Positions 1 through 12,074 of a DNA stretch of 64,000 nucleotides are shown piece after piece. Numbering within the stretch: the first letter of the stretch is position 1; each line of letters starts with the position of its first letter. The position numbers and the translations under genes are program-made. Under the pieces are notes generated by a model. The model searched no databases. It was not told the origin of the DNA and worked only from the letters and a program-made list of their open reading frames with translations. This stretch comes from Chamaecyparis obtusa (taxonomy: Eukaryota; Streptophyta; Pinopsida; Cupressales; Cupressaceae): contig BSBK01002159.1 in the NCBI GenBank assembly GCA_027943335.1, positions 124,001 through 188,000 of the forward strand, written 5' to 3'.

Positions 1-755
1 GAAAGCACAAAATAGAGTTAATCTATCAATTATGCTAAATGTTATGCTAAGTCTGGATGTATTTTACCATTATAACAATGCATGAAAGATAAAACTAAGC
101 TAATGATTTTCTCTTGAAAGAGAGACTATTTATAGGATTTGAAGAAGGGCTTAGGTTAGGAAGGAGAGTTAGGGTCAGAGGTAAAGATTGGGGTAGAGTT
201 TCGGGTAAGGTTAGGGGTAAGGTTAGATTAACCTTGGTCAAGGTTGCTCACACATGTGTGAGAAACAATAGGGAAGTGTGCAAAGGGGATAAGAGTGGAA
301 GAAGATAAATAGGCTTCATTAATGACTTGTAAGAGTCAATAATGAGGATGTAAGAAGCATTTATGAGGGGTTTTGTCCCAAAGTCAAAGTTTGAAGGGTT
401 AGGCTAAAAAGGGTAGGAAACACCTTTTAATTAGGTTTAGAGTGAGATTAGGAAATTCTAGAAGAGGTTAGGGATTTCTAGAGGATTTCTAAGGTTTTAG
501 GATTTAAATATATATTTTATTTTTTTAAAGGATTTTTTGTCAATTTATTAAATAATTAATAAATATTGGAGGGAATGATGTTTAAATAAGATTTAAACAT
601 TTTTGGAATGGATTTCTTAATTAAATATTATTAATTAAGATAAAGAGATTTAATGGCATAATAATAAATTAATTAATTAACAAATGATGATGTCATCAAG
701 GGTTTTTGGAAAATAAAAATACTTTTATTTTCTAAAGAATTTTTAGGTGTCTACA
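1..755 (-). mobile_element. Partial LTR (family shared with 54900-56142)
   Basis: This segment matches 55360-56142 along its length. Both share the CTATAAATA-type TATA box on the minus strand, a GGTTAGGGT-rich stretch, the TGATGATGTCATCA segment and the terminus ending GGTGTCTACA. The minus-strand LTR therefore starts TGTAGACACC at 755 and runs off the left edge of the window. No polypurine tract lies to its right at 756-775, so it is a solo LTR or the 5' LTR of an element lying to the left. The 65-residue plus-strand reading at 114-308 is a by-product of the G-rich repeats and is not a gene. Confidence 0.7.
126..135 (-). promoter_or_regulatory. TATA box of LTR
   Basis: CTATAAATAG is read on the minus strand. 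It lies 620 bp from the LTR start, at the same position as CTATAAATAC in the related LTR (55476-55485, 657 bp from its start). Confidence 0.5.
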
Positions 756-779
756 GAAACATTTAATCCAAACCATAAT

Positions 780-3400
780 GCCCATGTTCCCATTGATTTT
801 CTATCTCTATAGAGGCAATATGATAAGGAAAAAAGTAGTTTTAAGGTTAAATGGCTTCTATTTTGTAGAAGGGGGAAGAAGAATGGGAAGCCAATTGCAT
901 TATTGGAAATCGATGTTGAACCCTTTTTTGTGAAGTTTTTGAGGAATACTTCTTATATAGATACTTTTCACTTTTCTAAGTGTTGGGAATAGATGTGCAG
1001 TCCAATATTCCTATTTATCTTATGATGTTGGCCACCAAAATCCAACATACATACAATACTACATTATTTGAATTTTCCTCTTTCATTTCTAATGTTATTC
1101 TTGAAGCCCTAGTTGATATCCAAAAGGGTAGCCCCATTGATTTATGTGGTATTCTTTGTTGTGCCATATTCTTTTGTATGGTAGAAGCAAGGTTTCTCCC
1201 TGCCCTTGGTGCCTAGAGCTGAATTTGAGAAATGAAGATGAACAAAATCAAAGGTTTCCTATTCAAGAATGGATGTATTTATGGGACATACACTATGAGA
1301 ACTCCAATTATGTCATGTTTGATGTACAATTTTTTAAAGTTATGTTGTAAAATTTGGGGCACCCAATCAATTGGAGATTATCAAAAAAGGTGAGGAGATT
1401 TTTGAGGCCTCTTAAGATAGAGCCCATTATAGGAATAAACCACAACTAGGGAGACTAGTTCTTCTACCCAAGGTACACTATCATCAGAGTTTACAATGTA
1501 CCAGTTAAACCCCATGTTTTTCTTAGGTATGTGCCAAATAGAATTTATTTCTTAGAAATCATTTGGCAATTGAATGGGTGGGGCAAGTTTAATTTAAGAA
1601 AAAAAATATAAAGAAGGAATCCTTCCTCCCAAAAATATTATTTTTCTATGATTTTGAGATCTTTGCAAAAGGAGGATTCAACATGTTATATTCCAATTTA
1701 ATTCCATACAAGATGAATTTTGTAAGATTTAGATATTGTGATCTAGAAAAATTTATTCATGGGATCAAGACCGGGTTCAAAATGGGAGCCTTAGATCATG
1801 AATGTGATCATTTTGAGGACTTAAGTAGAAATTATTCTTTTAATTTTGAAGTTCAAGTTATAATATAGATGGCAGAAGAAAATATGAAAAATGTTGACCT
1901 AACATACAAAGTGGTACCCACTAACTTTCAGGAACAAAGTGTCATAAATATTAGAAGAATAGATGCAAGAGATGGTGTTAGATCATTGAAATGCTCTACA
2001 TTTCTCTTAGAAGATAAGTTTGTATAGTTCTTTGAGTTCAGGGACTTTTTCCTAAAATAGAAGGGAGCAATTTTATAATATGTGTAGAGAAAGGCTAACA
2101 TCAAGAAGTCTGACACACACTGATATTGATAGATTTATAATAAAATTTTTAGAGGAGGTTAATAATTTCATATTGAAGATGACCCCTAAGGAGGAAGATA
2201 AATTTGTAAGTAATAGTGGTTTTTTATTATTGGAAGGATGTGACCTATCTTATGAAATTGTATTGGATACCATAAGAAGGGAATATTTAGAATTTCTAGC
2301 TATACTAACTGAAGAGAAATCTTAGGATTTGTATTTTGGGTCCTAATATAACCATCAGTATCAGACATTGGCAATTTTGTTGATATTTCATGATGATGAC
2401 CCTTAGAAGGCCTAGATTAAGAAGAGGGTAGGAGATCTTATCAGTAACTTGACTACTATGAAAGTGAGACTCATTGATAGATCTAAAATGGTCTTTAAAA
2501 AAGAGGTAGTTAACTCTCAGGTAGGTATTAATAAGATTCTAGAAAATATGAGTAGTTTAAGACTTCAAAATGAGAAACGGTTGTAGGAGTATAATAAGTT
2601 GATGTCACTCCTACCTTCTCCACATCCTAATTCACCTTCTGCTACTTCTTCTTCTTACCAGTGTTAGATGATTCAAGTTCACTTCAGGAGATAAAGGTGC
2701 TCAAGGATGAAGTAGATGGGTTGCAAGATGAGTTCTAAAATAGCAAAGTGTCTGAGAAGAGTTCCAATAATGATGAAGAGAAGAGAGTTAGTAATTTGGT
2801 AGAAGAGAATATTACCTTGTCATGGGAGAGAATGGAACTCAAGGATGAAATAGAAAGGTCATAAGTAGAGCTAAAAAAGAACAAAGTGGCTGAGAAGAGT
2901 TCAAATAATTATGAAGAGAAGAGACTTAGTGGTTTGGTAGAAGAGAATAATAGAAGAATCGGTGATGAAGTATCAATATTGGAAGATGAGCTACTAGAGA
3001 TACATGATTTATTTTTGTTGACTTCAAATATGTATGACCATAGGATGATCTACATCTATGACATTGCTAAACTTGTTTGGGAGAATTATAAAGAATTACA
3101 CAATAGAAGGAATGAGATTCATGCCAAGGAAACACACATATTGAGATGTTTCAAAAACACTGGTCCCATCCAATTCAATGTTTACAAATATTTCTCAAAC
3201 ATGCAAATATGGATGATATTAGTCAATATTCCATTTGGAAAATTGTTAAAAAATTTGACGAGTTGTGCATTAATCTACAAAATCATATATTTTTTGATGA
3301 CAAGTTACTTTGGTTGGTGAAGTTTTATGCAAATGGACCAAAGAATATTCCTACAATTTTGACATCAAAAGGTGACTTGCAGAGATTTTTCATCTAGAGG
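780..3400 (+). pseudogene. Decayed gag-like protein, unknown family, copy A
   Basis: I do not recognise a named family. Short readable blocks lie in order: 980-1216, 2080-2325 and 2886-3320, separated by stops and frame changes. The 5' part contains LATKIQ...FEFSSF...NVILE, then PIQEW...H...Y..F.V.FF. These match, in the same order, FFQSMQ...FKFKSYL...LLE and PIYEW...H...YHHFVDLF in copy B (minus strand, 6903-7178). The 3' part is a charged, heptad-like coiled coil (2720-3130) that includes a near-duplicate block. The order of a globular N-terminal region followed by a coiled coil resembles a retroelement structural protein, but no zinc knuckle, protease or polymerase is visible. The extent is approximate. 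Confidence 0.4.
2744..2952 (+). repeat. 138-bp spaced duplication in coiled-coil region
   Basis: A block of about 70 bp beginning CAAAGTG at 2744 recurs at 2882. It encodes KVSEKSSNNDEEKR then KVAEKSSNNYEEKR. The 138-bp period equals 46 codons, so frame is kept, which suggests the coiled coil grew by in-frame duplication. Confidence 0.7.
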
Positions 3401-4046
3401 TCTTATATTTATGTTGAATTCAATCACACAACAAGAGGATATGATAATTTTGGTATTATAAACATGGGAGTGGTGAATATAATTCTCAAAAAATTGTACT
3501 CCATTAATTATTGGATATTCAAGTTTTGTAGGATTATGCAATATATACCTCATGAATATAAGAATTATCATATGACAGAAGCCAATCAATTTCTTGGGTC
3601 TGAAGCATAGTCAGATTTTGGAATCTATAACAAGGTTACAAACTTACAAAGAAAAATCTCCTTTTATAATTGGATATTCAATTTTTGGTGTAAAAATAAC
3701 ATGTAACATGTTAAATATATCATACAATGTAAAGATGCACTGATTTATTAATTCCAATATCCATGATGAAATAAAATTTATTTCTTCTACTTCCCAGTAC
3801 TTGGATTTGAAATTCAATATTTTGTTTATGATACAAGAAAAATTAATTATGTCATTTTAAGTTTACTTTACAAGTTTTCACTTTGATAAATTGCAAACAA
3901 TTGAATCCACAAGCTACAATAACAAAAAATTTAATTCAAACTCTTCTTAGTTATATTTTTTTATTCACACAAAAATAGGTTTTGAAGGGTCCCCAAAACC
4001 CTATACAATAAATCACTTATTATGAAAAATGAAATCAGTTTGTCAG
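3401..4046. other. AT-rich stretch, no gene seen
   Basis: This is the junction between the plus-strand copy A and minus-strand copy B remnants. I see no coding signal, LTR terminus or RNA gene in it. Confidence 0.4.
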
Positions 4047-7000
4047 TTATTCTAGGGTGCTCCACTCTGCATCTAATGGAATTACAATATATTGTAAATT
4101 ATTCAAAGTTACTTGCAAATTTGTTAGCAATTCATATTTGGAAGAGGACCTTGAATCTGACACCAATGTTGCATTCAAGGTTATCAATGGTTTCATGATA
4201 TTCAATGTCTCCTTGCTTGTGTCCTCAAGAAATTGGACTACATCACCCTTCATTTTTTAGTCCATCTTCTTTTGGAAAGAAAAATTTCCAATGTATTAAT
4301 TTTTTGAATCAACACTGCTTGGAAAACCAAGATCTACTAAAATCTGTGCCTTTCGATTTAGCTTCCTCACTTTTTTTTCAGCCTTACCCAAAAATTATGA
4401 TGCTTCCTATAGTTTCACAAATTTTTGAATGATAAATGATGCCTTTACTAAGGCATCAATGTGGTTGTTAATTTTATTTGATGCCAAATGCTTGTCACTA
4501 GGACTTTATATTGTTTTCCATTTTCATTTTGCAATTTTTTGTCTTGAAAAAACTTGTCTACTCTTAGCAATGTAATTTTAGAGCCGCTCATACTGTACTA
4601 TCACCCTTTGATTCAATTGAAACCATTGACAGAGCTTGTCATTCCTCTGCAATATTTTCCACCAGATTTTTTCTTTTGTATACCTCATTGTATCCATAAC
4701 ATTTTTTATGATTTTGTCCTCGCTAATTTTATTTTCATTTTTAACCTTCTCTAGCTCATGTTCCATCATTTCAACAATTTTTCTATCTTCCTCCACTCTT
4801 TCTTCCCAATGTTTAGCCCTTTCCTTCTTTTCCTCGATCTTCTCCTTTAATTTATTTCTTGTTTCTATTTCATTATCAATGTTTTTGTTGTTTTCCTCCA
4901 ATCTTTTCTTTAGTGCATTCCGTTTTGTTTCCATCTGTTCATGCCCTATAATTGGTGATGTAGAGGCATATTCTTTAATCCTTTTCTGAAGGTCATTGTA
5001 CTTTTCTTTTTTTGTTTCTTTCCTTGATGGCTTTTTCTCTTTCTAGGTATACATTAAACTTACCCATTTTTTTCTCCAACTTATCTTTTTCTCTCTCAAA
5101 TTTGTGTATTATTGAGTAGAGAATTTGGTTGGTCTTTTATGACATGTCAAATTTGTCCACTATTAATTTTGGAAAAATCCACTTGGAAGGTGCTAACACG
5201 AAATTGAGAGGGATCTATCTTACTCTAAAGTATATTTTGATTATTATTTGGTGGTAGAACAACCATGTACTCCATCATGTCCTTGGTTGGGTCATACGTT
5301 GGAAAAATCTCATTTGATGCAAGTTGTTCCTCATTAGCCACATTAAATGCACCCCTCTTCATCAAATTCATATTTTATTTATTCACTTTTTTTGTTTCCC
5401 TAAATTTGTCAACAAAAGCATTGTATTGGAAATATAGGGTTGCTGACATAATTGAATGTTTGAAAGGTGACCTAGCACTTGCAGCAATGTGTGCACCTCC
5501 ACTTGTGTTGGTGGTTGTAACCAATGCATTGTGATGATTAGAAAATGGATTTTTTGGGCTCTATTCAGGGATTTTTTTTCTGAAGATGGAAACAGTAAGT
5601 TTGAAGTGGAAATTGATACTTGTGGATTTGTACTATCCATTGTATTCATGAAATTTTTCTTCTTCACAATGCTTTAATCACTGGGATTTTGTATAGTGTG
5701 TACTACTATTGGCCTCTTTTGATAGATATGTTATTGTTGCACTTGTTCAGGACAACCAGTATTACTACCCATATCCCCACCACCAATGGAAGTGGTAACT
5801 GAATGAATAGTAGTGGAAACACTAACCCAAGATTCACCACTAGTAACAATGGCACTTGATTCACTAAAAATACTAATTGAAGGTCTAAAAAATAGAGATG
5901 TAGAGGTGTTAGTAGTACCTTTCCTTGATGAATATGATGATTCAAATATAATGACTTATTTATCACAACTTTTTGGTATAGGTGGAATATGAATTAGTAA
6001 TCAAGGGCCTTCTCCTTTGGGACCCAGACTACCATGACTGTTAAAACCCATTTTTTGTATAATGGTTTCCCCTTTGGGATATGTTTATTTTAAGTCCTCA
6101 TCAATATTTGAAGATTTTTTAGTAGCTTTTGGAATATTTGTAGGATTATCATCATCATCATCATCATCATCGTCATCATCATCATCATCATTATCATCAT
6201 CGTCATCATTGTCATCATCATCATTGTCATCATCATCCTAATCCTGATCCTTATCCTGAGATGAGTCACTATTGCCATCTACATTTTTGGACCTCCTATT
6301 TTCTTTTTGATTTTGGGTGCCCTGCTCTATTATTCCCTGAGGCTGTGAGTGAAATGCCATAATTTTTATGATAATTGTTCTATTGAAATATTTTTTTGAG
6401 ATGCAATTTCCCCCCATCACATATTTTACCTCATCCTAAGAGTCCCCATTTTTCAAATTTTATATGAATGGCTTTTCTTCATTTATATATTTGGATGCAA
6501 AAAATTTATTATCACTAATCCTATTCTGAATGATTTTTAATGGGTCATACTTCTAGTAAATGAAAACATCAAAATTAAAATTTTCAAATATATTTGTGCC
6601 ACATAGAATTCCTTTCTCTCAAATGTGAACCCTCCAAATGAGAAAGGTACCAAAAGAAATATGCTCTTCTTTTACTGGTCATAGAATAGTTCATCTATAC
6701 TCTCCATCTTATGTACATATTCCAATGCAAAACCCCTCTTTGTAACATGTATTGGAAGTTTTTGGAGGTTTACAGTTGATCCATAAAACCTTAACACTTT
6801 ATATTCTTCCATGAGGAACTAGTCCACCAATTGTATTTGAGATCCTAGTTGAATGCAATCTCTATAAAAAACAAGAAATATAGGCATTGGATTTCCTATA
6901 ATTTAATGATACATCGGTGCCAAAAACAAGTCTACAAAATGGTGGTATTGCCCTCTATTATCATGCATCCTTATCTTAGGTTCCCATTCATATATTGGAG

Positions 7001-7630
7001 CCATTTTCCTATCCTTTTCATTCTTATAAACCTGAATCTCAAGCTTTTTGGTCTCGAATGTTGCATGATATTTTTCCAAAAGAAGATGACACAAGTAGGA
7101 TTTGAACTTAAATGCCTTAGAGGAACCTTCTTTAATCATTACAAATTGGTTTTGCATGGACTGAAAAAATGTTGTCAATAAAATTATATCTAATTAGTTC
7201 ACCATTACAGTGGATTTCAAATATAATTTGAAGAAGGCTTGCACCCACTTCCCTATCACTATCCAATCCAAGGAAAAATGTTAGTAGGACAATAGTATTT
7301 TTAGCCCATACCACAAAAGCATAAAAATTATAAGGAGGTCTATGGTTGTGATCCTATTTACTACTATTCATTGTTAAACCTCTGATAAATTTATCTTTTT
7401 CATCTTCACTGACTCTTTCATATACCTCTGCTAAGTTATCTAGGTCAATTTGGGTGTTTAAGTTTTCTGCATGGGGCCCTAGTCCCAAAAAACTCTTAAA
7501 TTCATTCTTAGTGATTGATAAAATCTCCTTTTGTATACTCTAATTAACAATCAATCTTCTACTTACATCATAGTTTTTGGCACAAAGAATGACAAGTTCT
7601 GGGCAAGGAAAAACATGAGGTAACACCATG
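4047..7630 (-). pseudogene. Decayed gag-like protein, unknown family, copy B (3' part)
   Basis: Reading 5' to 3' on the minus strand from 7630, a coding trail begins PHVFPCPELVILCAKNYDVS and continues through IDLDNLAEVYERV at about 7440. It passes the block at 6903-7178 with PIYEWEPK and HHFVDLF, then the block at 6238-6420, which runs into a long Asp/Asn tract. It ends in a strong coiled coil at 4578-4934 (ETRNKLKEKIEEKKERAK) and a short C-terminal block at 4047-4253. Stops and frame breaks occur throughout. The opening matches copy D at 42649-43002 (VPDVCLDTDLVKALAKNY ... DIDLYEVR), so one protein family is represented. The 5' portion is cut off by the Tat element and resumes beyond 18602. 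The function is unknown; a gag-like role is inferred from architecture and repetition only. Confidence 0.5.
6146..6238 (-). repeat. ATC/GAT trinucleotide microsatellite coding poly-Asp/Asn
   Basis: About 31 triplets of imperfect ATC on the plus strand read as GAT/GAC/AAT on the minus strand. In the frame continuing from the block at 6238-6420 this gives an acidic run of Asp with scattered Asn. The Met-rich reading in a neighbouring frame is a shadow. Confidence 0.9.
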
Positions 7631-8835
7631 TGTTGGTTGTCCTTTTGGTTTCAACTTGCAGGTTTACACTATGATTGACAAATAAATGTCACTGACTCTA
7701 TTACCACTCTAAAGTCTGCAAGGAAAAGGGCCAATCAACAAGGATCAAAGAGATCCTCCTACACTTTGAACCAAGATGCTCACGTGGGTGTACCCTTGAT
7801 TCACTTCTTGAAAGGAATCACTAAATGTTATACCACTATACCCTTTACTAACTGATTGAAATATTTTATCATTTAAATGTGTGTGTGGTTGATGATGATG
7901 GATTGCTTCTAGAGAATGGACCAGTGCCTTAACTAGGGCATAGAGTCACTCACCAACATATATCAAGTGAAAATCTCAATTCAAACACCCTTGAATTTAG
8001 AATAAGTGCTTTGCCTATTATCCCTCTCCCTCACATACCATGACATCAAATCCTTATCTAGCCATGAACTCATGGAAACTACCTGAAAGAATTTAATCCT
8101 AACTTTGTTAGGAACTCAAAGATAATTTCAAAATACTCTTTGTTTACCATATGATAAACCACTTTGTGAAATTAACATATATGAGCCCAAGAACAAGATA
8201 AGAAGACATACACAAATATGAGATTGGAATCCAAGTATATTCTCATTCAGATTTGTAGAATCAATACATTACCAAATAAAAAAATGCTAGGAAACAAAAA
8301 CTAGATCCAAGTTCTCCTTCTTCAGTACAATATAATTGGCAACCTGGGACCAAAAGACTTGGAACTCTAGCAATTTTTTTGGAACCTGTACAAAGTTAAA
8401 AATACAACAACTAGTCATCTTGAAATCCCAAAATAGGATGCAACAAGCTACGGATGACTAGGGTTAGGGTTTCACCCACTAGCGCAACCAAATCAGTCAA
8501 AAATTAAATGCAAGGGATGGAAACCTAGGTGATTAGAACAACTAGATCCAAGAATGATCTCAATTTATGAAGAATCTCAGAGTACTGTACTAGAGATCAT
8601 GAATCTACCATGCTAAACAATCTGATTATTCACCTGCAACATACCTCGAGCAAGTGACTACCTACATTTTCAATGTACAAACCTTCTGCAATAGTCGGCA
8701 CCACCAAACTAATTGAATCTGACTGCTAAAACATTCAATTATGGTCCTTCCTGTCATAGAAAACCCCATTCAAAAATTTAAATTCAAACTGCAATGGCTA
8801 TTTTATGGCACCAAGTAGAGAATCAACGGTCAACA
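7631..8835 (-). repeat. 3' LTR of Tat element
   Basis: This repeat is nearly identical to 17361-18602. It lacks about 30 bp present in the other copy near 18430, between two GCAATA-type repeats. On the minus strand it begins TGTTGACCG and ends ACCAACA. It contains a telo-box-like GGTTAGGGTTT at about 8462. Confidence 0.9.
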
Positions 8836-10060
8836 TTTAAACTTTGATCAACTTTAAAACATCGCCGTTAGATCTTTTTACTTTTCCCGAGCTTCCTGCG
8901 CTTTATATTTCTTTAAATAAAATTGACGGTCGTCATTATATCATGATGCTAAAAGTTGAGCATCTCACCTCAGCGGTATAGCGACAACCACATGATCCTC
9001 ACGGAGCTGTAGACACCTTACTCCTTTGAGAACCGTAGCCCCGCTAACAACATCCAGCTTATTACCCCGCCGACCAATCAGAAACCACCAAATTAGCATG
9101 ACCTGGCATTGGACCCACTGACAGCCTTTACGTTAGATTCCAAATCAACGGCTTGATTGCAAAGGGTAAGAATATTCCTTGTGATCATGCGACAACCACT
9201 ATATCTTCAAGTGACTAACAACTTGACCCCACCCTACCGCATAAGCCATTTCAAAGAATCTCAAGCTACCATGTTGTGAAAACTAGTAGGCGGACCTCTA
9301 ACTTTTCCTTTGTTCCTTAGACCTCTGACATGCGCCACATCAGACTCCCATTGACCAATGAGAACCTGCTGACTTGTTCCACCTTGGCACCCCGAGGACC
9401 CACCTATCTGTCGTCAACCCTCGCATCAGACGGTTGTCGCTATACCACCATATTAAACATCAAGAACTTTACCTTAGTGGTGTAACAATAGCCGTGAGAT
9501 TTGTCAGTACTTTAATCCACTGTAGACCTTAAAGACAGGCCCGTCAGGACAGGTGGCACCTTGTCACATGTTCGCAAGGGGAAGAAAGATTCCTTGCAAA
9601 CATGTGGCAACCACAAGTTGTTCAAAGGGTTGAAACATAGGAAAACATTATGGGGGGGACTTAGGAACTTAGGAAAAATTAAAGGGGGGCCCGACATGGT
9701 GAAACTTAACCGCAAAGATGTAAAGTGATCTTTTAATTAACACATGTGGATAAAAGGTTTTAAGTGGCATGATAAAGTAACATGAAAAAAATAACAAGGC
9801 CGGGGTAAAGTAGGTTATATTTTGAATTTTTGTACCTAACAGCTAATTTTTGAACATTTGACAAGGGTTATAGGGCTAGATACTAGGAAAGAGACTCCAA
9901 AGACCAGGGGAAGACTTGCATAGCCATGAAATTTTTTTAGGGTGCTAACAGTGGCTCTATCTGTGGATGTGTGCCTCCTGCAGGCACAATAAGGAATTAG
10001 AATCATTGGTTAAAGCAAACCACCCACAGGCAAAAATTGTAGACAACAGGGAATAGGTAA
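8836..10060 (-). other. Tat element 3' untranslated region with degenerate repeats
   Basis: No coding sequence is visible between the integrase end and the 3' LTR. The stretch 8890-9700 has visibly higher GC than its surroundings. It holds diverged repeats: GCGACAACCAC at about 8977 and 9189, and the block GACCAAT...GACCCAC at about 9079 and again about 9353. An inverted copy of GGTATAGCGACAACC occurs as GGTTGTCGCTATACC at about 9431. Variable tandem repeats downstream of integrase are a known trait of Ogre-like elements; these are too diverged to define a clean unit. Confidence 0.55.
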
Positions 10061-10299
10061 GGTAGAACATGCAACTTAGACAAAAAAGGACCAGGGACCA
10101 GACAAAATTACAAAATTTACAAGGCTATACATATATACACAACCTAACTACTACTCATGGAAGACAAAATACTTCAAAAGAAGTATTTTTTCAAGAATTG
10201 TCCATGAACAGGCAATTCTTGAACATTACCATTCAGTTCTTTTACAACATAAGAATCCTGGCCCTATTTTTCATAAATTTGATATGGCCCTAGCCAGAT

Positions 10300-11291
10300 G
10301 GGATCAAACTTTTCATGTTTTCCCCTATCCTCCAGTCTGGCATTCCAAATTAATACTAGGTCATCAGGCTCAAACTTCCTCTCCATAGCCTTCCTGTCAT
10401 ACAGGTTATTGATTTGCAATTACAACTTGACATTCCTTGAAGCTGACTCTCGCCTAATTTCATCTAGCCTGATGAGATCCTCAATTACATTTCATCATCT
10501 ATGTCATCATCATATAATTGAACAAATTTGTACATTTCTAGCAGATTATTTTGAGGCATTCTTGCATGTATTCCATATACTAGGTCAAATGGTGCACAAC
10601 CAATTGCCCTCTTCACAGTTACCCTATTAGCCCATACAGCTAATGGAAATTTTGAATTCCATGCCCTCTTATTCTTTTCAAGAATCCTCCTAAGGATCTT
10701 AATCAAACTCTTATTAGTAGATTCTGCTTGACCATTTCCTTGTGGATGATAAGGTGAGGAATAAAAAATTTAAATTCCTAAACCCTTGCAAAAGTCCTTA
10801 TATTCAGCAAACCTGAAGCACATGGCATTGTCACTTACTATTCTCTCAGGGCACCCAAACCTTGTAACAATATTATTCAACAAAAAATCAATTACCACCT
10901 TACTGGTTGCATTCCTTGTAGGTATAGCCTCTACCCACTTTGTAAAATAAACAGTGGCAACTAAGATCCATGAGTGTCCTCCACTAGACTTGTTTGGTAT
11001 CTCCCCTATGAAATCAATTCCCCATTATTGGAAAGGAGTGTACACTTCAACTGGCCTCAAAGGCACATTACCTAAAAATTTAAGCTTACCAGACAACCTT
11101 TGACAAGCATCACATCTCCTTACCAAACTCTCTGCATCCTTGAAGATTGTGGGTGACCAGAATCTTTCTCTCAAGATTTTTTGAGTAGTTTTTTTACCCA
11201 TATAATGCCCACCACAAACCCCCTCATGCATTTCTTTCAACAATACTTCAGCCTGATTTTCATCTACACATTTCAATAGTATGCAATCCAA
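10300..11291 (-). pseudogene. Integrase of Tat element
   Basis: The minus-strand reading starts with the zinc-binding H2C2 region at 11291-11025 (HEGVCGGHYMGKKTT ... RRCDACQR). It continues through the catalytic core with IDFIGEIP, then VSDNAMCF, then GNGQAESTNK, which supply the D,D,E residues. The C-terminal part lies at 10706-10485 (ANRVTVKRAIGCAPFDLVYG). A stop just after the zinc region and another before SSPYHPQG break the frame. Integrase would insert the cDNA copy in the nucleus; this one cannot be made intact. Confidence 0.9.
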
Positions 11292-11294
11292 ATT

Positions 11295-11513
11295 CTATCT
11301 ATACAATTTATATTTCACAATTACATACTTGATGGCCTGTAATTTCAATGTCCTCTTCTTATTGTCATTCATCTCATCTGGACACTTCATGTTTCTTAGA
11401 TAATAGATAATATCTTGATACCAAACACAATCATCCATATCACATGTATAATCAATTTCAAAATGATTTACCTGATTAGCATCAAGATTGGATTGGGCCA
11501 TCAATTTTTCCAA
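11295..11513 (-). pseudogene. Pol linker between RNase H and integrase
   Basis: This begins MEKLMAQSNLD, the degenerate form of the LAKLMAQSN motif that follows RNase H in Tat pol proteins, and leads to the integrase zinc region after one stop. It is part of the same polyprotein as the entries on either side. Confidence 0.7.
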
Positions 11514-11606
11514 TCTGTGTCCTCTAACCAGTTTGGTAATTTGGATATCAATGTTGAATTCTTACATCCTATTGATCCATCTGCATCTTCTTCTAGACAC
11601 CTCCTG

Positions 11607-11855
11607 CTATGAGAAAATATCCTTCATAGCTGCACTTTGCACAAAAGCAATCACAACTACCCCCATCAAGTAACACCTAAAAGCCTTGACTGCCTTCACA
11701 AGTGCATACGCTTGTTTCTCATTTATGTCATTCTTCAATTCAGAAGCCTGCAAAGATTTACTGAAGAATGCAATAGGCTGCTCAAAACCATCCTTATTCT
11801 TTTGTAACAAAACTACAACAATAGTATGAAAAGATGCAAAGGAAAAGATGTGCAT
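11607..11855 (-). pseudogene. Resident (gypsy-type) RNase H of Tat element, degenerate
   Basis: The segment HIFSFASFHTIVVVLLQKN ... PIAFFSKSL ... NEKQAYALVKAVKAFR is the standard RNase H segment after RT. The usual first catalytic aspartate (DAS motif) is replaced by FAS. Loss of catalytic residues here is known in Tat elements that carry a second RNase H. It overlaps no other gene, and a stop separates it from the RT above. Confidence 0.85.
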
Positions 11856-12074
11856 TGGGACATTATAATTAGGTGCCTTAAGAACTGGTGTAGCTTTGAT
11901 AGCCTGCTTGATATTTTTGAAAGCCTCATTAGGCTCACCCTCCTAATTGATTGCAGATCCCTTCTTCAACATCTTATAAATAGGTCTAGTAAGCTCTGCA
12001 AAATTTGTCACAAACCTCCTTAAGAAATTGACCTAACCAAAGAAGGACTGAATCCCTTTAACATTCTTTGGTCT

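Noticed and set aside
114..308. Gly/Arg/Val-rich 64-residue frame
   Set aside because: It lies inside an LTR and results from GGTTAGG-type repeats.
6090..6278. Met/Thr-rich short protein reading
   Set aside because: It is an alternative frame of the GAT triplet repeat; the Asp frame is the one continuous with neighbouring coding sequence.
8461..8472. Telomere-like GGTTAGGGTTT
   Set aside because: It is a single telo-box-sized match repeated only because it lies in both Tat LTRs; there is no telomeric array.
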